DNA of 64,000 bases from Micromonospora sp. WMMD961. GTDB taxonomy: Bacteria; Actinomycetota; Actinomycetes; Mycobacteriales; Micromonosporaceae. The notes beneath the pieces were generated by a model. The model saw nothing but the letters and a program-made list of their open reading frames with translations, ran no database searches and was not told the origin of the DNA. The position numbers and the translations under genes were made by a program. Positions 58,352 to 64,000 of the stretch are shown one piece after another (within the stretch, counting starts at the first letter, position 1; the number at the start of each line of letters is the position of its first letter). The stretch is from NCBI RefSeq assembly GCF_029626145.1, contig NZ_JARUBJ010000002.1, positions 6,830,501 to 6,894,500 of the forward strand, written 5' to 3'.

Positions 58352-59794
58352 TCAGCCGTCCTTACCGCCGTCCGGCTCGGGGCAGAGCTCCCCCTTCGGC
58401 CCGCAGTCGCCGTTGTTCTGCCCACCGGGGCCAGTACCACCCGGTCTGGGATTCCCACCGTCGCCGGGTGGGCGGGCGGGCGAGCCGCCGGTCGCGCCGA
58501 ACCGGACGTACCCGATCTCCCGGCCCTCACCGATGATCATGCCCTGCGACCCGACCGCGAGGGCGTTCGCCGAGGTACGCAGGACAGCCAACTCCCGACC
58601 GCTGCGCGGGTCCACCGCGACCAGCCGGGACGGCTTCTCATCGGCCACCACCGCCGCGTACGGGGTGAGCGCGGCACCGGCCTTGCCACTGGCCGGGCGG
58701 GTCCAGAGGACCTTGTCGGTGCCCAGCTCACGAGCGACCACCGAGCGCTTGTCGGCAGCCCGGAACACCGCCTGACGGTCGTCCACCGCGATCAACTTGG
58801 TGCCCGGCTCGCCGACCCAGAGCAGCCGCCCGTCGTACCCGTCGATGACCGCCTCGCGACCGTCCGGGCCCACACCGATCAGCACGTTCCGCGCGCCCTG
58901 CGGGTCCTCCCGCTGTACGCAGCCGGCGGAGTCGGCGGTACGCAGGTTGACCCCGGCCCGCTGCCAGGCCTCCTGCCCGGTCGCGGGGTCGCGGGCGGAG
59001 ATGGCGAAGTAGCAGGCGCCGTCCTGGGAACGGGCCGCGATCCGCAGCATCCGTCCGCCCACCACCGACAGCCGCTCGTCCCGGCCGGGCTCGACGTTCT
59101 GCAACACCCGGCCGGTGGCGGTGTCGACCACGTGCACCCGTCCGTCCACCGGGAAACCGATCAGCGGCGGCGCGGCCTCCGCCCCGGCCACCCCGTCGTC
59201 GATCCGGGTGGCGGTCAGCCGGCGGGTGCCGCGCAGGCCCGGGTTGTCGGCGAGCAGGCCGCTGTGCACCCCGGGCAGGAAGGCCGTCCACAGGGGTGCG
59301 GTGCCGCGCGGATCCCACGCGCTCAGCGTGCAGTCGGTGGCGTCCGTGCACCGCGCGTCGAGGAGCAGGTTGCGGTACGTCCACACGGCCACCGCGTCGT
59401 CGTCGCGTCGCCGGGTCGCGCCGGTGGCCGGGTCGAGCAGCTCGTACCCCTTGACCAGGAGCTTGCCGACGGCGACGACCGGGTCCCGGTCACCGCCGGC
59501 CACCGCCGACCAGTCCGCCTTGCGTTCCCAGAGCTGGGCGCCGGTGGCCAGGCTTCGGGCCTCGACCCGGGTGCGCTGCTCGACCACGACGGCGTCGCCG
59601 GCGATGGTCACGCTGCGCGGAGTGCCGCCCACGCGTTGCTGCCACACCACGTCGGGCTCGGAGATGGGTTCGCTGCGGTCCACCCACTCCCACAGGCCCG
59701 GGAAGGGGTTCCACACGCCGGTCGCGGCGAGGGCGACGACCACGGCGAGGCCGAGCAGCAGCCCACCGCGCACGCTCCCCTTCGCCACCCGCAC
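58352..59794 (-). CDS. PQQ-like beta-propeller repeat protein, membrane-anchored or secreted
   Basis: A 480-residue protein whose N-terminus (SVRGGLLLGLAVVVALAATG) is a TM anchor or uncleaved signal. Seven to eight propeller blades are suggested by recurring phrases such as VEARSLATGAQLWERKADW, LLDPATGATRRRDDD, HVVDTATGRVLQNVEPG and AISARDPATGQEAWQ, and LVAVDPRSGRELAVL, each with the D-x-x-T/S-G-x-x-x-W pattern. The C-terminus is a Gly/Pro-rich tail with two Cys. Propellers of this kind often serve as binding scaffolds; an enzyme role is not indicated because catalytic PQQ residues are not recognisable. Confidence 0.82.
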   Translation of the reverse strand: MRVAKGSVRGGLLLGLAVVVALAATGVWNPFPGLWEWVDRSEPISEPDVVWQQRVGGTPRSVTIAGDAVVVEQRTRVEARSLATGAQLWERKADWSAVAGGDRDPVVAVGKLLVKGYELLDPATGATRRRDDDAVAVWTYRNLLLDARCTDATDCTLSAWDPRGTAPLWTAFLPGVHSGLLADNPGLRGTRRLTATRIDDGVAGAEAAPPLIGFPVDGRVHVVDTATGRVLQNVEPGRDERLSVVGGRMLRIAARSQDGACYFAISARDPATGQEAWQRAGVNLRTADSAGCVQREDPQGARNVLIGVGPDGREAVIDGYDGRLLWVGEPGTKLIAVDDRQAVFRAADKRSVVARELGTDKVLWTRPASGKAGAALTPYAAVVADEKPSRLVAVDPRSGRELAVLRTSANALAVGSQGMIIGEGREIGYVRFGATGGSPARPPGDGGNPRPGGTGPGGQNNGDCGPKGELCPEPDGGKDG

Positions 59795-59859
59795 ACCGTA
59801 GCCACGTTCGCGGATCTTCCGTACGCCCGCGCCGCCGTGTCGCCGCGCTTTCTGGCCCG

Positions 59860-59911
59860 GAAGGAAGGGCCCCTTCCTATACCGGAAGCGTTAGGAAGGG
59901 GCCCTTCCTTC
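59860..59911. repeat. perfect 20-bp inverted repeat overlapping the Lrp gene end
   Basis: Bases 59860-59879 are the exact reverse complement of 59892-59911, with a 12-base AT-containing loop (TACCGGAAGCGT). Each arm is itself almost palindromic around GGGCCC. From memory, GGAAGGGCCCCTTCC-type repeats are widespread in Micromonospora and Salinispora. The right arm encodes the last residues and stop of the Lrp gene and can also act as its terminator. Confidence 0.85.
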
Positions 59912-60397
59912 GGTCCGAACGGCGCTGCGCACCAGCGGCAGCGTGCGATAGGGGATCTGCTCGGCCAACGCGATGATCGTCGACGCGCGGGTGATGCCGG
60001 CGGACGACACGATCTGGTCGATGACCCGTTGCAGGTCGGTGTTGGAGCGGGCCACGATCCGGCAGAGCAGGTCGCTGGAGCCGGTGATGGTGTGCGCCTC
60101 CAGCACCTCGGGGATCGCGGCGAGGTGAGCGGTGACCGGGTCGTGGCCGTGCCGCTGGCTGATTTCGAGGGTGACGAAGCTGGTCACCCCGAACCCGATC
60201 GCGGCCGGTGCGATCTCGGGGCCGAAGCCCTCGATGACCCGCCGCTCCACCAGCTTGTCCAGCCGGGCCTGCACGGTGCCCCGGGCTACCCCGAGCCGCC
60301 GGGAACACTCCAGCACCCCGATCCGCGGCTCCTCGGTGAGCAGTTCGATCAAGCGCACGTCGAGCCCGTCGAGCTGTACATTCTGCTCACCATTCAT
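59891..60397 (-). CDS. Lrp/AsnC family regulator next to hppD
   Basis: A 168-residue protein. ATG 60397 (MNGEQNVQLDGLDVRLIELL) is preferred, since the upstream part of the frame is antisense to hppD. The AsnC-type helix-turn-helix reads RIGVLECSRRLGVARGTVQA then RLDKLVERRVIEGF. The RAM effector domain is VTSFVTLEISQRHGHDPVTA and EAHTITGSSDLLCRIVARSN. The final six residues (EGRAPS) come from the palindromic repeat at 59860-59911. It is divergent from hppD, so it probably senses an aromatic amino acid and controls tyrosine breakdown and itself. Confidence 0.9.
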   Translation of the reverse strand: MNGEQNVQLDGLDVRLIELLTEEPRIGVLECSRRLGVARGTVQARLDKLVERRVIEGFGPEIAPAAIGFGVTSFVTLEISQRHGHDPVTAHLAAIPEVLEAHTITGSSDLLCRIVARSNTDLQRVIDQIVSSAGITRASTIIALAEQIPYRTLPLVRSAVRTEGRAPS

Positions 60398-60536
60398 GGG
60401 TGGAGACCATACCGAATGCGCAACCTGACCAGCACTTCCGTTGACAGTTGCCCACCCGGTGCCGGGCCAGCGATCCTCGCCACAAGAACCGACAAGGGCG
60501 GCCCACGAGGCCGGCCGGTACGCGAGGGAGCCCACC
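60398..60536. promoter_or_regulatory. divergent control region of lrp and hppD
   Basis: The 139 bases hold the promoters of both genes. TATGGT at 60415-60410 on the minus strand could be the lrp -10. TTGACA at 60439-60444 is a good -35 box but has no clear -10 behind it. GCAAC (60420-60424) and, further on, GTTG and GTTGC sequences might be Lrp half-sites; this is weak. GAGGGAG for hppD lies just before ATG 60537. Confidence 0.4.
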
Positions 60537-61742
60537 ATGACCCAGGCGATCGACCGACCCCAGTCGACCGAGGACGTCGACGTCGACCGGCTCGTCGGCG
60601 CCGTCGACCACGACATCAGCCGTGACCCGTTCCCGGTCCGGGGTCTCGACCACGTGCACTTCCTGGTCGGCAACGCCAAGCAGGCCGCGCACTACTACTC
60701 GACCGCGTTCGGCATGACCTGCGTGGCGTACCGTGGCCCCGAGCAGGGCTACCGGGACCACGCCCAGTACGTGCTGACCAGCGGTTCGGCTCGCTTCGTG
60801 CTGACCGGCGCGGTGCGCCCGGACGCCGAGGGCGCCGACCACGTGGCCCGGCACAGCGACGGGATCAGCGACATCGCGCTGGAGGTCCCGGACGTGGACG
60901 CCGCGTACGCCCACGCCATCGCGCAGGGCGCCACCAGCGTGGTCGAGCCGCACGAGGTGACCGACGAGCACGGCACGGTCCGGATGGCCGCCATCGCCGC
61001 GTACGGCGACACCCGGCACACCCTGGTCGACAGGTCCCGTTACAGCGGCCCGTTCCTGCCCGGCTTCGTGGCCCGTGGCCCGATCGTGGACCGCCAGCCG
61101 ATGATCGCCGCCGGCATCCAGCCGAAGCGCTTCTTCCAGGCCGTCGACCACGTGGTCGGCAACGTGGAGCTGGGCCGGATGGACGAGTGGGTCGAGTTCT
61201 ACAAGCGGGTGATGGGCTTCTCCAACATGGCGGAGTTCGTCGGCGACGACATCGCCACCGACTACTCGGCGCTGATGAGCAAGGTCGTGGCGAACGGCAC
61301 CCGCAAGGTGAAGTTCCCGCTCAACGAGCCGGCTATCGCCCGCAAGAAGTCGCAGATCGACGAGTACCTGGAGTTCTACCAGGGCCCGGGAGCGCAGCAC
61401 ATCGCCGTCGCCACCAACGACATCCTGGCCAGCGTCGACGCGATGCGCGCCGCCGGTCTGGAGTTCCTGGACACCCCGGACTCGTACTACGACGACCCGG
61501 AGCTGCGCGAGCGCATCGGCAACGTCCGGGTGCCGATCGAGGAGCTGAAGGCCCGCAAGATCCTGGTCGACCGGGACGAGGACGGCTACCTGCTCCAGAT
61601 CTTCACCAAGCCGGTGCAGGACCGCCCCACGGTCTTCTTCGAGCTGATCGAGCGGCACGGCTCGCTCGGCTTCGGCAAGGGCAACTTCAAGGCGCTGTTC
61701 CAGGCGATCGAGCGCGAGCAGGAAGCCCGCGGCAACCTGTAA
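60537..61742 (+). CDS. hppD: 4-hydroxyphenylpyruvate dioxygenase
   Basis: A 401-residue enzyme from ATG 60537 with GAGGGAG upstream. It has two VOC-type domains. The first (LDHVHFLVGNAKQAAHYYST) is structural. The second carries the iron site: His in FQAVDHVVGNVE, His in GPGAQHIAVATNDI and Glu in VFFELIERHG. The C-terminal gate FGKGNFKALFQAIEREQ is complete. It converts 4-hydroxyphenylpyruvate to homogentisate in tyrosine catabolism using Fe(II) and O2. Homogentisate dioxygenase is not in the window. It is divergent from the Lrp gene. Confidence 0.97.
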   Translation: MTQAIDRPQSTEDVDVDRLVGAVDHDISRDPFPVRGLDHVHFLVGNAKQAAHYYSTAFGMTCVAYRGPEQGYRDHAQYVLTSGSARFVLTGAVRPDAEGADHVARHSDGISDIALEVPDVDAAYAHAIAQGATSVVEPHEVTDEHGTVRMAAIAAYGDTRHTLVDRSRYSGPFLPGFVARGPIVDRQPMIAAGIQPKRFFQAVDHVVGNVELGRMDEWVEFYKRVMGFSNMAEFVGDDIATDYSALMSKVVANGTRKVKFPLNEPAIARKKSQIDEYLEFYQGPGAQHIAVATNDILASVDAMRAAGLEFLDTPDSYYDDPELRERIGNVRVPIEELKARKILVDRDEDGYLLQIFTKPVQDRPTVFFELIERHGSLGFGKGNFKALFQAIEREQEARGNL

Positions 61743-61753
61743 CACTTGCGAGC

Positions 61754-62461
61754 GTGACGCAGCCTCCGTCGTACCCGACGCCGCCGGCCGGTGGGCCTCA
61801 GCCCGCCGCCGGCGGCTTCGCGCCGCCGCCCGGACCACACCCCCAGGGGTACGCCGCGCCGCCGCAGTACGCCCCACCCGGGTACGCCCCACCGCAGTGG
61901 TACCCCGGGCCACCCGGCCCGCCACCTCCTCCGCTGAGCCCGAGCGGTCAGCCGCTGGCCAGCTTCGGCGACCGGTTGCTGGCGTGGCTGATCGACACGG
62001 CGTTGGCGAGTGCCGTCCTGTTGGTGCTGTTCATGCCGGTCTTCTTCGTCCTCTGGTGGCGGATGTTCACCGAGCTGAACCAGATCAACCCGGACGGCAC
62101 CCTGGTGGAGCCCGATCCGGGCACCTTCTTCTTCGAGTTCTTCCTGCCGATCCTGTTGCTCCAGCTCGCGGTGCTGGTGCTGATGCTCGGGCTCTACTGG
62201 CTCTACCACGTGGAGTACCTCAAGCGCGGCGGTCAGACGCTCGGCAAGAAGGTCATGAAGTTGCGCGTGGTGCCGCTCGACCCGACCCGCACGCTGGACC
62301 GGCGGATGGCCGGCCGTCGGTGGCTGGTGCAGTTCCTGGCCGGTTCGCTGGTCCCGGGGTGCAGCTACGCCGACGGGTTCTGGCAACTCTGGGACAAGCC
62401 GTGGCAGCAGTGCCTCCACGACAAGTTCGCCGCAACCATCGTCGTTAAGGTGTCCACGTGA
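61754..62461 (+). CDS. RDD family membrane protein
   Basis: A 235-residue protein from GTG 61754, 11 bases after hppD. The first 65 residues are a Pro/Tyr/Gly-rich cytoplasmic stretch (PPQYAPPGYAPPQWYPGPPG). The RDD domain starts ASFGDRLLAWLIDTALASAV and includes two TM helices plus a third LLLQLAVLVLMLGLYWLYHV, then GGQTLGKKVMKLRVV, the family's central signature. Function of RDD proteins is mostly unknown; some have been linked to ion exchange. The following gene is a second RDD protein, so a pair may assemble together. Confidence 0.88.
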   Translation: MTQPPSYPTPPAGGPQPAAGGFAPPPGPHPQGYAAPPQYAPPGYAPPQWYPGPPGPPPPPLSPSGQPLASFGDRLLAWLIDTALASAVLLVLFMPVFFVLWWRMFTELNQINPDGTLVEPDPGTFFFEFFLPILLLQLAVLVLMLGLYWLYHVEYLKRGGQTLGKKVMKLRVVPLDPTRTLDRRMAGRRWLVQFLAGSLVPGCSYADGFWQLWDKPWQQCLHDKFAATIVVKVST

Positions 62462-62498
62462 GCGAGCGAACCGGCAGGCAGCGAAGCGGAGCAACGGC

Positions 62499-63635
62499 GT
62501 GAGTGTGCAACCTGGCTGGTACGTCGATCCCGCCGACACCGAGACCCGGCGTTACTGGGACGGCGAGGGTTGGCTCGGCGCGCCCATTCCCGTCGACGCC
62601 ACCCCGCCGGATGGTCCTCCGCCGCCCGAGCCGCCGCCCGCCCCGGTCACCCCGGCCGAGCCCCCGACCTCCGGCCCGGCTGCCCCTGGCTCCGAGACCG
62701 TCGCGCCCGGCTGGCCGCCACACCAGGGCCCACCACCCGGGTACGGCCCGCAGTCCGGCTACGGCCCACCACCGGTGCAGGGCCCCGGCTACGGCCCACC
62801 ACCGGTGCAAGGCCCCGGCTACGGCCCACCACCGGTGCAAGGCCCCGGCTACGGCCCACCACCGGTGCAAGGCCCCGGCTACGGCCCACCACCGGCACAG
62901 GGCCCCGGCTGGGGGCCGCAGTCCGGCCCACCCGGTTGGGGTCCGCAGGGCGGTCCGCCCGGCTGGGCTCCTCCGGGCAGCCAACCCGGCTGGGTGCCGC
63001 CCGCTGGTCACCCTGGCTGGCCCGGGCGACCGCCCGAGCCAAGGCCGCATGGCCACGCGCTGGCCGGTTACGGTCGCCGGTTCACCGCCCGGCTGATCGA
63101 CTTCGGCCTCATTCTCGCGCTGAACGTGCTGGTCAACGGCTGGTTCGTCTGGCGCTGGGCGCAGGAGTGGGCACCGTACTGGCAGGAGTTCTTCCGGCGC
63201 GCCGCGCGCGGCGACAGGTCCGCCGAGGGAATGCCGGTGCCCGGCGAGCAGGCCGGTTCGCTGCTCGTGGTGATCCTGCTGATCGCCACCGCGCTGTGGC
63301 TGGCGTACGAGGTGCCCGCCATGGCCGCCGGTGGGCAGACCTTCGGCAAACGGGTGATGCGGATCCGAGCGGTGCCGATGGCCGCCGACCAGCCGCTGGG
63401 CTTCGGCCGGGCACTGAGCCGGTGGAGCACGCTGGGTCTGCCGACGCTGCTCTGGTACTGCGCCGGGATCGGCCTGGTGCTGCAACTGGTCGACTCCCTC
63501 TCTCCCCTCTTCGACCACCCGCTGCGCCAGGCGCTGCACGACAGGCGCGCGCAGACGGTGGTCGTCGAAGTCCCTTACCGCCCCGGCTCCGCCCCCTCGG
63601 ACGACCGCAACCAGCCCTCGGGAGACACTCCATGA
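62499..63635 (+). CDS. DUF2510 and RDD domain membrane protein
   Basis: A 378-residue protein from GTG 62499. Residues 1-30 form a DUF2510 motif (QPGWYVDPADTETRRYWDGE with the W-Y-x-D-P and R-Y-W-D-G pattern). Then comes a Pro/Gly/Tyr-rich linker with a decapeptide (YGPPPVQGPG) repeated five times. The RDD domain follows: YGRRFTARLIDFGLILALNV, three TM helices and GGQTFGKRVMRIRAVP. Its stop overlaps the hisC start as ATGA. The tail resembles other actinobacterial Pro-rich RDD proteins. Function unknown. Confidence 0.88.
   Translation: MSVQPGWYVDPADTETRRYWDGEGWLGAPIPVDATPPDGPPPPEPPPAPVTPAEPPTSGPAAPGSETVAPGWPPHQGPPPGYGPQSGYGPPPVQGPGYGPPPVQGPGYGPPPVQGPGYGPPPVQGPGYGPPPAQGPGWGPQSGPPGWGPQGGPPGWAPPGSQPGWVPPAGHPGWPGRPPEPRPHGHALAGYGRRFTARLIDFGLILALNVLVNGWFVWRWAQEWAPYWQEFFRRAARGDRSAEGMPVPGEQAGSLLVVILLIATALWLAYEVPAMAAGGQTFGKRVMRIRAVPMAADQPLGFGRALSRWSTLGLPTLLWYCAGIGLVLQLVDSLSPLFDHPLRQALHDRRAQTVVVEVPYRPGSAPSDDRNQPSGDTP
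62761..62910. repeat. 30-bp coding tandem repeat in the second RDD gene
   Basis: Five 30-base units begin at 62761, 62791, 62821, 62851 and 62881. The first four differ at one base and the last has a few changes. Each encodes ten residues of the type YGPPPVQGPG in the disordered linker. Recent expansion is likely. Confidence 0.92.
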
Positions 63636-64000
63636 CCGACTCCGGACGTCACCAGCCGGCCCTGCGGCTGACCCGCGCCGACCTGGACGCGTTGCCCAAC
63701 TACGTGCCGGGGCGCAGCCCCGCCGACCTGGCTCGGGAGTTGGGCCTGCCGGAGGCCATCAAGCTGGCCAGCAACGAGGTTCCGTACGGACCGCTGCCCG
63801 GGGTGGTGGAGGCGGTCACCGAGGCGATCATGGCCTCGCACCGCTATCCGGACATGGGCGTGGTCGCGCTGCGGGACGCGTTGGCCGAGCGGTACGGCGT
63901 GGAAGCCGACCGGATCGCCACCGGCTGCGGGTCGGTGGCGCTCGCCGAACACCTGGTTCGGGCAACCTGCCTGCCCGGCGACGAGGTGCTCTACTCGTGG
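63632..64000 (+). CDS. hisC: histidinol-phosphate aminotransferase (partial, N-terminal part)
   Basis: The first 123 codons from ATG 63632, overlapping the previous stop as ATGA. The start (LRLTRADLDALPNYVPGRSP then IKLASNEVPYGP) is that of class I/II HisC-type enzymes. So are the sequences ASHRYPDMGVVALRDALAER and IATGCGSVALAEHLVRATCL, the latter being the PLP phosphate-binding loop. The PLP lysine lies beyond the window. It transfers an amino group from glutamate to imidazole-acetol phosphate in histidine synthesis; a phenylalanine/aromatic aminotransferase of this subfamily is the alternative. Confidence 0.88.
   Translation, partial: MTDSGRHQPALRLTRADLDALPNYVPGRSPADLARELGLPEAIKLASNEVPYGPLPGVVEAVTEAIMASHRYPDMGVVALRDALAERYGVEADRIATGCGSVALAEHLVRATCLPGDEVLYSW

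Noticed and set aside
58307..60625. 772-codon plus-strand frame covering the beta-propeller and Lrp genes
   Set aside because: It spans two genes and an intergenic palindrome in antisense, and its translation has no recognisable domain.

Overview
The window is chromosomal DNA from a high-GC actinomycete, most likely a Micromonosporaceae member (Micromonospora-like). The signs are strong GC bias at third codon positions, many GTG and some TTG starts, 1-4 bp GTGA/ATGA stop-start overlaps, a conservon operon, several SARP/AfsR regulators, a DUF397 plus XRE pair, an MsiK-type sugar ATPase and DUF2510/DUF3263 families. No transposase, integrase, phage or CRISPR locus was found. The genus is an inference; no marker gene fixes it.

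Layout. 1-367: start of an alpha/beta hydrolase running off the edge. 740-8946: seven-gene plus-strand operon with a membrane sensor, the four conservon proteins (sensor-kinase-like CvnA, roadblock CvnB, DUF742 CvnC, Ras-like CvnD), a small acidic protein and a two-ring Cdc48-like ATPase. 9004-13156: a GNAT acetyltransferase, a PP2C-like phosphatase, a DUF3263 protein and a two-gene ABC exporter whose promoter carries two identical palindromic operators. 13278-17345: a DeoR-type repressor divergent from an amino-sugar operon (SIS-domain isomerase/deaminase, ROK kinase, NagA). 17647-20978: DUF4032 pseudokinase, degenerate PAP2 protein, APC permease. 21006-25657: AfsR-type regulator co-directional with a DrrAB-like exporter. 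25734-31771: DUF416 protein, an unusual two-RCK channel-like protein, a MSMEG_6728-family protein, an orphan CrtU-like flavoprotein and a membrane protein of unknown function. 31807-36796: small ORF plus terminator-like hairpin before an HNH nuclease, a Ser/Thr kinase with a repeat linker, a crotonase lacking both catalytic glutamates, a lipoprotein and a histidine phosphatase. 37017-42054: VOC and AraC genes, tRNA-Thr(TGT), msiK with a structured leader, rlmB and cysS.

42118-51932: IclR regulator, DUF559-like protein, SARP regulator, vanadium haloperoxidase-like protein, HAD hydrolase, EamA transporter, CGNR regulator, GNAT, DUF397/XRE pair, then a minisatellite and a small Cys-containing protein. 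51877-58225: class II fumarase, a large AfsR-type regulator and class I fumarase on one strand. 58352-64000: PQQ-like beta-propeller protein, Lrp regulator divergent from HPPD, two RDD membrane proteins and the start of hisC.

The genes are mostly house-keeping and regulatory. Noteworthy working sets are the conservon with its attached AAA ATPase, the complete GlcNAc to fructose-6-phosphate route at 13.3-17.3 kb, the AfsR-DrrAB unit, and the tyrosine-catabolism pair Lrp/HPPD. Between genes there is a recurrent class of long inverted repeats, three of which share a GATCnTGGA end while the rest of their stems differ.
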